Assembly: GCF_014193655.1 (NCBI RefSeq)
Contig: NZ_JACHZQ010000009.1
Location: 62,001-126,000, forward strand
Reading direction: 5' to 3'
Source: Rhizobium sp. BK313
Lineage (GTDB): Bacteria; Pseudomonadota; Alphaproteobacteria; Rhizobiales; Rhizobiaceae
Length of the DNA stretch: 64,000 nt
A model generated the notes under the pieces. It had not been told where the DNA came from. It saw only the letters and a program-made list of their open reading frames with translations, and searched no databases. How positions within the stretch are numbered: the first letter of the stretch is position 1; each line of letters begins with the position of its first letter. Positions 43,012 through 51,719 of the stretch are shown piece after piece. The position numbers and the translations under genes were made by a program.

Positions 43012-43084
43012 TGCGGCCTCATCATCGCGATTTGAGGGTATGGCCGGCACCGCGCAAAGCGTTCACAATAAGGAGGGAGGAGCA

Positions 43085-43228
43085 TCAGAACACTCCTGCC
43101 ACGAGCGCGAAAAGAAATACGAAGGACGAGACGACGGAGCAAACTTCGATACTATAAACAAGATGGGATCGAATGCCGTTCGGAAGCCGTTTTGCAACCG
43201 GTCGTCGCAGATCGAAAGCCAGCGCCAT
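43085..43228 (-). CDS. Small membrane protein, 47 aa
   Basis: The frame from ATG 43228 encodes 47 residues: a basic N-terminal half (several Arg and Lys) and a hydrophobic C-terminal helix ('VCSVVSSFVFLFALVAGVF'). GAGGAAAAAGG just upstream gives a good ribosome-binding site. It follows the 61-aa gene by 13 bp, forming a two-gene unit. This tail-anchor-like layout is common for small stress-linked membrane proteins; no function is assigned. Confidence 0.5.
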   Translation of the reverse strand: MALAFDLRRPVAKRLPNGIRSHLVYSIEVCSVVSSFVFLFALVAGVF

Positions 43229-43241
43229 CACCTTTTTCCTC

Positions 43242-43427
43242 TCAATACCAGGGTGCCGGCGTAGAGCACCAATAATAGAACTCGTAATCGCGAGCCGATC
43301 GCTCACGGCCGTCGTCTGAAGCGATCGTTTCTTTGATCGGTGTGCTGGAAGCGCTCGGCTCGCGTGCCCGGTGAAGCGCAAGACGGCTGAAGGCTATCTT
43401 CAAGCGGCTGATGAAATCAAATTTCAT
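43242..43427 (-). CDS. Small hypothetical protein, 61 aa
   Basis: The frame from ATG 43427 has a near-ideal GGAGG 5 bp upstream. The product begins with an amphipathic basic helix ('MKFDFISRLKIAFSRLALHR'), has a Ser/Thr/Glu-rich middle and ends with an aromatic tail 'YEFYYWCSTPAPWY'. I do not recognise the family. The close spacing to the 47-aa membrane protein supports both as real genes. Confidence 0.5.
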   Translation of the reverse strand: MKFDFISRLKIAFSRLALHRAREPSASSTPIKETIASDDGRERSARDYEFYYWCSTPAPWY

Positions 43428-43592
43428 GCGGTCCTCCATCTTGTTGAGCCTGGTCTCGTGATGCAAAGCCCGAAGCCGCCTTTCCATCGGTCACTCAGCG
43501 GCAGCGGATGACCAAATATTGTCTATAAAAATAGTGGATTAAAAGAAACGACCATCTTTCCTTGCTTGGAAAACGAGAAATCTGTTCCGTCC

Positions 43593-44369
43593 TCAGGACG
43601 TCTGTTTCGGCCGCCAGCGCAACAGATAGGATTCCAGGACATGGGCGAGGCGGTTCAATGAGAAGCCGACAAGACCGAGAACGAGGACGCCGACCATCAC
43701 GAGAGCCATGTCGAACCGCTCGCGGCCGGCGATGACCAGACCACCAACGCCTCGGCCGACGGCGAGGAAATATTCGGCTCCCACGGTCGCAAGCCATGCA
43801 TAGATCAGGCCGAGATGCACGCCCGTTGCGATCGACGGCATGGCTGAGGGAAGATAGATGCGCAGGACCCGTTGCCGGGCATTGAATTTCAAGGCGCGCC
43901 CGACCTCGATCAGATCGTCTGGCGCGTCCCGCATGCCGTCATAGGTATTGAGAACGATAGGAATGAAAGAGGCCAGCGCCACGAAGACGATCTTCGCCTG
44001 CTCCCCGAAACCGAACCAGACCGAGATCAGCGGTATCCAGGCAAGAAGGGAGATCTGCTTCAGGCCGTTGAAGGTCGGCATCACCAGCCTGTCCGCACGG
44101 CGCGAGAGCGCCAGCAGAGTCGCGAAACTGACGCCGAGAACGCAGCCGATCAGAAAGCCGGCGATGTTGCGCATCAGACTGAAGCCGAGTTCGCCAATGA
44201 GATCGTTGTCGATCAGCTCGCGCTTGGCCGTGCGGGCGACGTCTTCGAGGGATGGCAGGAAGCGTGGGTCGGCGAGGCCGGTTCGGCTCGACACTTCCCA
44301 GGCAATGAGCATCAGGATCGGTAAGGTTATGCCCCGGCGTAACCGGACAGCTCTGCTTGCGGTGGCCAT
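43593..44369 (-). CDS. ABC transporter permease, sulfonate type (second of pair)
   Basis: A 258-aa membrane protein with about six helices and the EAA-type loop ('EVGRALKFNARQRVLRIYLP'). The start ATG 44369 is 2 bp after the stop of the preceding permease; the longer frame to 44507 lies inside that gene. Together with the protein encoded at 44372 it probably makes a heterodimeric channel, unlike the usual single SsuC. It is last in the operon that begins with the monooxygenase at 48537. Confidence 0.9.
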   Translation of the reverse strand: MATASRAVRLRRGITLPILMLIAWEVSSRTGLADPRFLPSLEDVARTAKRELIDNDLIGELGFSLMRNIAGFLIGCVLGVSFATLLALSRRADRLVMPTFNGLKQISLLAWIPLISVWFGFGEQAKIVFVALASFIPIVLNTYDGMRDAPDDLIEVGRALKFNARQRVLRIYLPSAMPSIATGVHLGLIYAWLATVGAEYFLAVGRGVGGLVIAGRERFDMALVMVGVLVLGLVGFSLNRLAHVLESYLLRWRPKQTS

Positions 44370-44371
44370 CG

Positions 44372-45190
44372 TCAGATCTCCTGTCGCTTCCAGCGCTGGA
44401 TCAGCGTCTCGGTGCGGTCCAGGCCCTTGTCCATGATGAAACCGACGACGCCGATGGCGATCATCGCGACGATGACGGTATCGAGCCAGAACATCTGCCG
44501 TCCCCATACCAGCAGGTAGCCGAGCCCTTCCGAGGAGGCCAGAAGTTCGACGCCGACGAGCGAGGTCCAGGAATGGGTGAGGCCATAACGAATGCCGGTG
44601 AAGATCGAGGGCACGGCGCCGGGCAGGACGATCAGCCGTAGGGTCTGCCAGCGGCTGAAGCGCAGCGCCTTGCCGACCTCGAGATATTTCGGGGAGACAC
44701 CGCGAATGCCCGTGAAGGTGTTCAATGTCATCGGCACGATCGCGCCCTTGGCAATGATGATGATCTTCAGGGTCTCCTCGATGCCGACGAGCAGCATGAG
44801 AAGCGGTATCCAGCCAAGGGTCGGAATCTGCGCGAAGGCGAGGAAAAGCGGCTTTACATAATCCTCGACCTTCTCCGAAAGCCCCATCGAGATGCCGAGA
44901 ACGAGGCCGGCGCTCGCACCAAGGGCAAAGCCGATGACGACGCGGCGCAGGCTGACGCCTGTATGATAGAGGAGCTCACCGCTGGCGATCATGTCCCGCG
45001 CCGTTTGATAGACGTAATCGGGCGGCGGCAGGATCTGTTCGGGAAGCCAGCCTCTGGCGGAGGCGATCCACCAGAGGACGAACAGCGCAAGAGGCAAGAT
45101 CAGGCCGGTCCCGGCAATGACCAAACGCTTGCGCCATGGCGAGGACGTTTGAATGCCAGCATGCCCGGCTGTTTCGAGAAACGCGGTCAT
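44372..45190 (-). CDS. ABC transporter permease, sulfonate type (first of pair)
   Basis: A 272-aa membrane protein with the loop 'EVGKALRFSRWQTLRLIVLP' and 'GIEETLKIIIIAKGA' typical of SsuC-like permeases. The start is ATG 45190 with GGAGG 5 bp upstream; an in-frame reading to 45256 would overlap the binding-protein gene. It lies 34 bp downstream of that gene and works with the ATPase encoded at 46323. Confidence 0.9.
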   Translation of the reverse strand: MTAFLETAGHAGIQTSSPWRKRLVIAGTGLILPLALFVLWWIASARGWLPEQILPPPDYVYQTARDMIASGELLYHTGVSLRRVVIGFALGASAGLVLGISMGLSEKVEDYVKPLFLAFAQIPTLGWIPLLMLLVGIEETLKIIIIAKGAIVPMTLNTFTGIRGVSPKYLEVGKALRFSRWQTLRLIVLPGAVPSIFTGIRYGLTHSWTSLVGVELLASSEGLGYLLVWGRQMFWLDTVIVAMIAIGVVGFIMDKGLDRTETLIQRWKRQEI

Positions 45191-45224
45191 GCCCGCCTCC
45201 TTCACCCTGTCCAACGATTTGCGG

Positions 45225-46301
45225 TCAGGATGCGACCGGTTTTCCATCCGCGCCATAGGGCTGCCAGAATGTCTTGAGGCCCAACCGCTCTAGCGAATTG
45301 TTGAGGTATTTCGGCTCGAACCAGCCGTTGAGATCGACATCGCGGCGAATGAGGCCGTATTCCTTGCTCTTTACCGCCTGCTCCTTGTACAGCGAGACGA
45401 GCAGATCATCGATCAGCGGAGAGTTGCGGTAGGCCAGCTTGTCGTTGCGGAAAAATTCGTCGAGCACGGGGATCGGTGTTCCAGCCTTGTGCCAGAGCTC
45501 CAGCAATGCGCCGCGATTGGACTCGTCGGAGGACCATTGGGCCGCTTTCACGAAAGCGTCGACGACGCGCTGCGTGATATCCGGATGCGCGTCGATGAAG
45601 GCTTCGCGGCCGATGATCCCGGCGTTGCGGCCGAAGCGCGGATCGTCGCCCTTCGTCGTGTAGACGATGTCGGCGGAGCCCTTGGCTGCAAGATTGATCA
45701 GGTCGGTGTCGCCGAAAGCGGCGTCGATATCTTTGCTCGCGAGGGCCGCCACCGTTTCGGCGCTATCGAGATTGATGACCTGGAGGTCGCGCTCGGTAAG
45801 CCCATGCGCCTGCAGGATCTTGATCGCAGCCAGGTGGCCGTTCGTGCCGCGCTGCAGGGCAACTTTGCGGCCCTTCAGATCCTCGATTTTTTTGATGCCC
45901 GAGTCCTTGGCGACAGCAAGGTAGAGCGGTTTACGCGCGCCGCTGGCGAGAAGATATTTGGTCTTGAGACCGGTAGCACGCCCGATCAGCGACGGCAGGT
46001 CGCCTTGATAGGCAAAGTCGAGCTGGTTGTTGGCAAAGCCCTCGTTCACCGCCGGGCCTGCGCCCTTGAAGAAGGTCCATTCGATCTTGACGTTCGGATC
46101 ATTGGCGAACTCCTTCTCCAGATATTCACCGGCGCGGGCGGTCGCTGCCGAGGTGCCTTCCGAATAGGGGCGATTGTCGACACCGATTGCGGCGTAGCCG
46201 ATATGGATGACCAGCGGCTCCCCCGCATGGGCGGACGCGGCAAAAATGCCGAGGGCCAATGCCACTCCGGCCGCCAGACGGGAAATATTTGTCAGTTTCA
46301 T
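45225..46301 (-). CDS. ABC transporter substrate-binding protein, aliphatic-sulfonate type
   Basis: A 358-aa periplasmic receptor. Signal peptide 'NISRLAAGVALALGIFAASAHA', then 'VIHIGYAAIGVDNRPYSEG', later 'LKGRKVALQRGTNGHLA' and 'DAAFGDTDLINLAAKGSAD', all of the SsuA/TauA pattern. GGAG lies 7 bp before ATG 46301. It should bind an organosulfur compound that the flavin monooxygenase of the same operon then attacks. Confidence 0.9.
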   Translation of the reverse strand: MKLTNISRLAAGVALALGIFAASAHAGEPLVIHIGYAAIGVDNRPYSEGTSAATARAGEYLEKEFANDPNVKIEWTFFKGAGPAVNEGFANNQLDFAYQGDLPSLIGRATGLKTKYLLASGARKPLYLAVAKDSGIKKIEDLKGRKVALQRGTNGHLAAIKILQAHGLTERDLQVINLDSAETVAALASKDIDAAFGDTDLINLAAKGSADIVYTTKGDDPRFGRNAGIIGREAFIDAHPDITQRVVDAFVKAAQWSSDESNRGALLELWHKAGTPIPVLDEFFRNDKLAYRNSPLIDDLLVSLYKEQAVKSKEYGLIRRDVDLNGWFEPKYLNNSLERLGLKTFWQPYGADGKPVAS

Positions 46302-46322
46302 ATGGATGCTCCGTTTTCTGAT

Positions 46323-47165
46323 TTATCTTGCGACCGCGATGGCCGGTCTGGCATCGGCCTGACGCTGACCCGCACCGGTCGGAATGGCACGTGGGCCAGG
46401 CGCGGGTTGCGTCGTGGCATTGAGACTTTCCAGAACGCGATTGCGCACCTCGGCGAGCGCGTTCGAGGTCCGTTCGCGCGGGCGCGGCAATTCCACCGGA
46501 ATGATTTCACGGATGCGGCCGGGCCGCGGCGACATGACGACGACGCGGTCTCCGAGATAAGCCGCTTCGTCGACATCATGCGTCACCAGCACCATGGTGA
46601 TCCGCTCCTTGGCCCAGATCTCCTGCAACTCGTCCTGGAGCCGCGCCTTGGTGATGGCGTCGAGGGCGCCGAAGGGCTCATCGAGAAACAGCACATCCGG
46701 GCGATTGACCAGTCCGCGGGCAATGCCGGCGCGTTGCGCCATGCCGCCCGAAAGCTGATGTGGATAGGCCTTGGCGAAGCCGGAAAGCCCTACGAGTTCC
46801 AGATGCTCGTCGACGAGCCTCTTCTTGTCCGCCTTGCCATGCCCGGAATTTTCCAGCCCGAGCGCCACATTGCGGGCGACCGTCAGCCATGGAAAAAGCC
46901 GGGGCTCCTGAAAGACGATGCCGCGGTCAAGGCTGGGTTCGGTGACGGGCTTGCCGGCATGCGTGATCGAACCGGACGTGGCGGCATCGAGGCCGGAGCC
47001 AAGGCGTAACAGCGTCGATTTTCCGCAGCCGCTGGCGCCGACGATGGTGACGAATTCGCCCGCCGCGATATCGAGGCTGACATCGTCCAGTGCCGTCAGG
47101 CTTTCGCCATTGACCTGGAATCGCCGCGTCACATGGCTGATCTTCAGATGCGAAGGATTGCTCAT
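46323..47165 (-). CDS. ABC transporter ATP-binding protein, SsuB type
   Basis: A 280-aa ATPase with Walker A 'GASGCGKST', signature 'LSGGMAQR', Walker B 'VLFLDEP' and switch 'LVTHDVDEA'. The start ATG 47165 has GGAGG upstream. A Pro/Ala/Arg-rich tail of about 45 residues after the ABC core is longer than in most SsuB proteins. It follows the monooxygenase gene (stop 47179) by 13 bp and precedes the binding protein by 21 bp. Confidence 0.92.
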   Translation of the reverse strand: MSNPSHLKISHVTRRFQVNGESLTALDDVSLDIAAGEFVTIVGASGCGKSTLLRLGSGLDAATSGSITHAGKPVTEPSLDRGIVFQEPRLFPWLTVARNVALGLENSGHGKADKKRLVDEHLELVGLSGFAKAYPHQLSGGMAQRAGIARGLVNRPDVLFLDEPFGALDAITKARLQDELQEIWAKERITMVLVTHDVDEAAYLGDRVVVMSPRPGRIREIIPVELPRPRERTSNALAEVRNRVLESLNATTQPAPGPRAIPTGAGQRQADARPAIAVAR

Positions 47166-47178
47166 CGTCTCCTCCCGC

Positions 47179-48537
47179 CTATTCGGCAGCAACGGCCGCA
47201 TGGGCCGGATGTTGCGGCACGCGCAGGCCGAGATTTTCCCGCAGCGTCTTGCCTTCGTATTCGCTGCGGAAAAGGCCGCGGCGGCGGAGCTCAGGCAGAA
47301 CGTGCTCGACGAAATCGTAGAGACCTGCCGGCAGATGCGGTGGCATGACGTTGAAGCCGTCGGCGGCGCCGGTCTTGAACCATTCTTCCATCTGGTCGGC
47401 TATCTGCACCGGTGTTCCGACGATCTGCCAGTGGCCGCGGGCGCCGGCGATACGCAGATAGAGCTGGCGGATAGTCAGATTTTCACGGCGGGCAAGATCG
47501 AGAAGGAGCTTCTGCCGGCTCTTGCTGGCGTTCGTCTCCGGCAGGTCCGGAACAGGGCCGTCGATGGGATATTGCGAAAGATCGACCCCGCCGGACATGC
47601 CGGCGAGCAGGGAGAGACCGACAACGGGATGGATAAGACCCTGGATCTGCTCGAATTTCTCCCGCGCTTCCGCCTCCGTGCGGCCGACAACGGGAAAGAT
47701 GCCCGGCATGATCTTGAGGTCATCCGGACGGCGGCCATATTTCGCAAGGCGCCCCTTGAGGTCGGCGTAGAAGGCCTTCGCATCGCCGATGGTCTGATGG
47801 GCCGTGAAAACGACTTCGGCAGTGCGGGCCGCGAGCTCCTTGCCGGGATCGGAGGAACCCGCCTGCACCAGCACGGGATGACCTTGCGGCGCACGCGCGA
47901 CATTCAGAGGACCGCGGACCTTGAAGTGCTTGCCCTTGTGGTTGAGGATGTGCTGCTTCTCCGGATCGAAATAGATCCCGCTCTGCTTGTCGCGCGGAAA
48001 AGCGTCTTCCTCCCAGGTATCCCAGAGACCGCGCACGACGTCGGCGAACTCCTCGGCCCGCTCATATCGTTCGGCATGGGCGTAGTGCTCGTCCCGCCCG
48101 AAATTGTGAGCTTCGTGGTCGCTGGAGGAGGTGACGAGATTCCATCCAGCGCGTCCGCCGCTGATATGGTCAAGCGAGGCGAATTTACGGGCGATGTGAT
48201 AGGGTTCGTTGAAAGAGGTCGAGGCTGTTGCGACGAAACCGATATTCTTGGTGACGGCGGCAAGAGCCGACAGCAGGGTGATCGGCTCGAACTGCGCTAC
48301 ATAGCGAGTGGCTGTGCGATGCAGGGCTTCCGTGTCTGTGCCACGTGTACCGACGCCGTCCGCCATGAAGATGAGATCGAATTTTGCCGCCTCGGCAATC
48401 TGCGCAAGCTCGACATAATGCGCAAAATTCGAACCGGCGTCGGCCTGCGCATCGGGATGACGCCATGCGGCGATATGGTGGCCGGTCGGATAAAGGAAAG
48501 CTCCAAGCTTTAGCTGGCGTTGTCTGCCGGTCATCAT
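47179..48537 (-). CDS. FMN-dependent monooxygenase, NtaA/SnaA/DszA family
   Basis: A 452-aa luciferase-like monooxygenase (ATG 48537, second ATG at 48534). Family marks are 'LKLGAFLYPTGHHIAAWRHP', 'FDLIFMADGVGTRG', 'RAGWNLVTSSSDHEAHNFG', 'HPVLVQAGSSDPGKELAAR' and 'VVGRTEAEAREKFEQI'. These enzymes use reduced FMN from a separate reductase to split C-S, C-N or similar bonds (nitrilotriacetate, dibenzothiophene sulfone, dimethylsulfone-type substrates). As first gene of a sulfonate-type ABC operon, desulfonation of an imported organosulfur compound is the likely role. No flavin reductase gene is nearby. Confidence 0.9.
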   Translation of the reverse strand: MMTGRQRQLKLGAFLYPTGHHIAAWRHPDAQADAGSNFAHYVELAQIAEAAKFDLIFMADGVGTRGTDTEALHRTATRYVAQFEPITLLSALAAVTKNIGFVATASTSFNEPYHIARKFASLDHISGGRAGWNLVTSSSDHEAHNFGRDEHYAHAERYERAEEFADVVRGLWDTWEEDAFPRDKQSGIYFDPEKQHILNHKGKHFKVRGPLNVARAPQGHPVLVQAGSSDPGKELAARTAEVVFTAHQTIGDAKAFYADLKGRLAKYGRRPDDLKIMPGIFPVVGRTEAEAREKFEQIQGLIHPVVGLSLLAGMSGGVDLSQYPIDGPVPDLPETNASKSRQKLLLDLARRENLTIRQLYLRIAGARGHWQIVGTPVQIADQMEEWFKTGAADGFNVMPPHLPAGLYDFVEHVLPELRRRGLFRSEYEGKTLRENLGLRVPQHPAHAAVAAE

Positions 48538-48578
48538 TCTCTCCTCGATAGCTGTGAGGAGAGGCTAGCAGCAAATAC

Positions 48579-48598
48579 TATAATCTATAGAAATTATA
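48579..48598. promoter_or_regulatory. AT-rich inverted repeat upstream of the sulfonate operon
   Basis: TATAAT (48579-48584) and ATTATA (48593-48598) form an inverted repeat in a strikingly AT-rich patch (48573-48605), 42 bp upstream of the monooxygenase start. On the minus strand the right half reads TATAAT and could be a -10; the repeat could also be a regulator site. Which of the two it is cannot be decided by eye. Confidence 0.45.
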
Positions 48599-48749
48599 TT
48601 CTATTTATGAGAACCGCTTCGGATTTTGTCGCTTCTGGCAAGGCCGATCGCGCGGACAACTTTCCGACCTGGTCATTGCGGCCGGCTGGCACGCAATCGG
48701 GCCGCCCGGACCTCCCCGTCTGCAAAAACCTGAAGCGCGCCGACCTGGA

Positions 48750-49406
48750 CTATTCGTCCACCCCGTGTTCAATCAGGGCGTCTCTCATGGCGCGCAAAAT
48801 AATGACCGCCGAAGCTGCACCCGGATCCATATGGCCGAGCGATCTTTCACCAAGACGTGCTGCCCTTCCACGGGTCGCGACCATGGATCGCGTGGAGTTC
48901 GCACCCGCCTCGGCAGCGTCCAGAATGCCGTCCCACATTTCCGATAGGCCGGCAGCGCGCGCCCGCGCGCCGACGGCCGCCTCGGTTGCGGGAATCCAGG
49001 CATCCAGCATCGTCTTGTCGCCGCGTTGCCCCTTGCCGCGCTCCTTGATGCCCGCCGTGATGGCCTCGACTATCGCGGCTTGGCCGGCGGGCGAAAGGCT
49101 TTCCTCCTGCTTCAGGGCCTGTGCCGCTCGTCGGAATGCAGTGGCATAAAGCGGCCCCGTGGACGCTCCGACAGCATCGAGAAAGGCTGTCGCCGCGACC
49201 GTGAACACGTCAGACGGAAGCATGTGGTCGAGGTCGAGCTTCGCCAGCTCTCCGTTTACCGCCTGGAAACCGAGCGCCATGGTAATCCCATGATCGGCAT
49301 CGCCAATGGCGCCGTCCAGATCCGAGAGATGATCCTTCTCTGCCGCAATCGCAATGGATATGCGATGAAACATCCTGCTAAGGCGGCGCGCCGCATTTTC
49401 CGACAT
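48750..49406 (-). CDS. DhaL-type dihydroxyacetone kinase subunit (paired with SorC-DhaK)
   Basis: A 218-aa ADP/ATP-binding subunit. The metal-nucleotide loop is in 'LDGAIGDADHGITMALGF' with the conserved acidic residues, and the family's 'GASTGPLYATAFRRAA', 'KERGKGQRGDKTMLDAW' and 'ATRGRAARLGERSLGHMDPG' follow. In PTS-type systems DhaL receives phosphate from DhaM, but in ATP-type systems it uses ATP. No dhaM is seen here, so ATP use is more likely. It lies 61 bp downstream of the SorC-DhaK fusion gene and should serve its kinase domain. Confidence 0.9.
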   Translation of the reverse strand: MSENAARRLSRMFHRISIAIAAEKDHLSDLDGAIGDADHGITMALGFQAVNGELAKLDLDHMLPSDVFTVAATAFLDAVGASTGPLYATAFRRAAQALKQEESLSPAGQAAIVEAITAGIKERGKGQRGDKTMLDAWIPATEAAVGARARAAGLSEMWDGILDAAEAGANSTRSMVATRGRAARLGERSLGHMDPGAASAVIILRAMRDALIEHGVDE

Positions 49407-49467
49407 CGTTGTCCTCCCAATTCGAGCAGGATGCGGCCCATGTCAGCCGGGCGCATCTCTCACATTT

Positions 49468-51564
49468 TCAGTTCGTGATCCGCAGGAAAGCGGTATCGCA
49501 GGGATGATGCAGCAATTCCGCCAGCTCCTGATCGAGATGCAGAATCGTTATTGATGCGCCAACCATGTCAAGCGAAGTGCAGTAGTGCCCCACCCAATTT
49601 GCCTCTATCCTGATACCTTTCGCACTCAGCCGCTGTTCGACACGCCTGAAGAGAATATAGAGCTCCATCAGAGGCGTTCCCCCGAAGGAATTGACCAGCA
49701 CCGCAACACGATCGCCCGCCACAGCCTTCATCTCGGCAAATATCCGGTCCATGACGATGTCGACCACCGCATCGGCGGTCATCATCTTTTCGCGCATCAC
49801 GCCGGGTTCGCCGTGTATACCCATCCCGATTTCGATATCATCGGGACCCATTTCGAAATTATGGCGACGGGTCTGCGGGAGCGAACTTGGTTCCAAAGCG
49901 ACGCCCATCGTAAATGTCCGCGCATTCGCCTTGCGTGTCGCGGCCTCGCAAGCATCGAGCGACAGGCCACGGTCGCAGGCGGCGCCTGCGATCTTGAAAA
50001 TGAAGAAGTTGCCGGCAACGCCGCGGCGGCCGTCTCTGTCCTCCCGCGGCGACGAGGCAATATCATCCGTCGTGACGACTGTGCGGACCTCGATATTGTC
50101 CTCGGCGGCCATTTCAGCAGCCATTTCGAAATTCATGACGTCGCCGGCATAGTTGCCGTAGACAAAAAGCACACCGTTGCCGCCGGACGCCGCCTTCGCG
50201 CATTGCAGGATCGGGCCAGGCGGAGGCGACGAGAAGATATTCCCTACGGCGACGGCATCCGCGAGACCCTTGCCGACGTAGCCGAGGAACGCAGGCTCAT
50301 GTCCTGTGCCGCCGCCAATCACCAGGCCGACCTTTCCGGGCCTCGGGCCCATGCGAGCGACAAGTGCGCGGTGGGCGCTGTCGATCGGGGTAATATAGGC
50401 GGCGTGCGCCTTCACCACGCCGTCGAGCATTTCCTCGACAACATCGTCCGGATCGTTCAGGAACTTCTTGATATGGGTGCGGACAGCGCTCGGCAGCGGC
50501 ACGATGTCGGTCTTCGGGCGCTGGGAAAGTTTCTGATCGACCTCGGTAACGCCGTCGGCGTTGAGGATACCGCGACCGGTGGCGGCATCGGTGATGAGGA
50601 CATTGACGTAGCCGCCGCGAAGCGCGGCAAGGATTGCCGGAACCTTGTCGAACCCGCCGGCAACGGCAATACGCAAGCCGATCCTCTTCAGCATGTCGAG
50701 CGATATCCCGATCGTCCGCTCGTCAAGCGGCCCAGCGACCGGGTGCCCTTGCCCATCGATAAAACGCCCGGCGACGACGCCTGCGGCATCCTTCGCCAGA
50801 TATTGCTGCAGGGATACCGACTCGAAAAATCCACTGGTGTGGATGGTTGAATTCGGGCGCATCGAAGCGATGCCGAAAATCACCTTGTTGGCCTGCGAGA
50901 GCGCCGCAAATTGGCTTTCGATCAGAGGCTCGCGCAACAGGATATCCCGAACCTCCGAAGCGGAAACGATGGCGGGGGCGGCGATGTTGATCAGCTTCGC
51001 ATCGACGGCGCCGGCAAAGGCGGCCGCGCAAAGCTCCGGCGTATAACCGAACGTTGCGCTGGTTCCACCCGTTGCCTGTACCACCGTCATATCCTGCAGG
51101 CCTGCGATCGATGCATGCTCGCCGACAGCCATGACCGTGCGACCCCAGACGACCGCCAGTGTGTCGCCGGATTTCAAAATTCGTTGCAGCGCCTGCGCGC
51201 CTGCGACGCCCAAACGATCGATGAGCGGACGGCTATTGTCGTCGCTCGGCACGACAAGACAGTCCTGCAACCCGAAATGCCGCTTCAATTCCTGGGCAAT
51301 CGTCAGGGAACTAAGCCGGGACGGCTCAATGGAAATATTGACGATGCCGCGCGCGCGCGCATCCGCGAGATAGCTGTTGACCGTCGCTCGGGAGATACCC
51401 ATCGTCTCGGCGATATCGCCCTGCGTCATGCCGTCTTCGTAATAGAGCCAGCACGCCCAGACATAAGGGTCATCGCCGAAACGCAGCGGAATAGGCTCTG
51501 CCGCTTCGGCGGTGCCGCCTCGCGCAATCCCATTCTTTCGTGCCGATGATGTCTTGGCGGTCAT
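49468..51564 (-). CDS. SorC-family regulator fused to DhaK kinase domain
   Basis: A 698-aa fusion from ATG 51564 (GTG 51588 would add 8). Residues 30-75 hold a helix-turn-helix ('MTQGDIAETMGISRATVNSY'). Residues 80-350 form the SorC/DeoR-type sugar-phosphate-binding effector domain ('GVAGAQALQRIL', 'VVWGRTVMAV', 'ATGGTSATFGYTPE'). Residues 362-698 form a complete DhaK domain with 'GGGTGHEPAFLGYVGKG', 'GNYAGDVMNF' and the substrate-binding His584 in 'GMGIHGEPGV'. The kinase thus keeps its covalent-binding histidine. It may sense its own ketose substrate or product and regulate the upstream operon. The start is uncertain, since neither candidate has a strong ribosome-binding site. Confidence 0.88.
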   Translation of the reverse strand: MTAKTSSARKNGIARGGTAEAAEPIPLRFGDDPYVWACWLYYEDGMTQGDIAETMGISRATVNSYLADARARGIVNISIEPSRLSSLTIAQELKRHFGLQDCLVVPSDDNSRPLIDRLGVAGAQALQRILKSGDTLAVVWGRTVMAVGEHASIAGLQDMTVVQATGGTSATFGYTPELCAAAFAGAVDAKLINIAAPAIVSASEVRDILLREPLIESQFAALSQANKVIFGIASMRPNSTIHTSGFFESVSLQQYLAKDAAGVVAGRFIDGQGHPVAGPLDERTIGISLDMLKRIGLRIAVAGGFDKVPAILAALRGGYVNVLITDAATGRGILNADGVTEVDQKLSQRPKTDIVPLPSAVRTHIKKFLNDPDDVVEEMLDGVVKAHAAYITPIDSAHRALVARMGPRPGKVGLVIGGGTGHEPAFLGYVGKGLADAVAVGNIFSSPPPGPILQCAKAASGGNGVLFVYGNYAGDVMNFEMAAEMAAEDNIEVRTVVTTDDIASSPREDRDGRRGVAGNFFIFKIAGAACDRGLSLDACEAATRKANARTFTMGVALEPSSLPQTRRHNFEMGPDDIEIGMGIHGEPGVMREKMMTADAVVDIVMDRIFAEMKAVAGDRVAVLVNSFGGTPLMELYILFRRVEQRLSAKGIRIEANWVGHYCTSLDMVGASITILHLDQELAELLHHPCDTAFLRITN

Positions 51565-51648
51565 GCTGTCCGGTTTCCCTTTATCCACAATCGACCGCGA
51601 AGATGAGCGTAAAGGCTGCAGTTTTCAACGTATGTCTACGCACTATGA

Positions 51649-51674
51649 TTTCCGGCCGCCGAAGCGGCCGGAAA
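51649..51674 (-). terminator. Strong hairpin with UUCG loop
   Basis: An 11-bp perfect stem (51649-51659 with 51664-51674) closes, on the minus strand, a C-UUCG-G tetraloop, the most stable RNA tetraloop. It lies 46 bp after the DhaL stop at 51720 and before the SorC-DhaK start, so it should end the RbsABC-SDR-DhaKL transcript. The arms finish in AAA/TTT but no long T-run follows. Confidence 0.7.
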
Positions 51675-51719
51675 GGTGATGCTTGGGAGGATCATGGGCT
51701 CTCACCAAAGCCCATAAAC

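Noticed and set aside
45489..48513. Two long plus-strand frames (45489-47009 and 46918-48513) across the sulfonate operon
   Set aside because: Both mirror well-supported ABC and monooxygenase genes on the minus strand and lack start sites.
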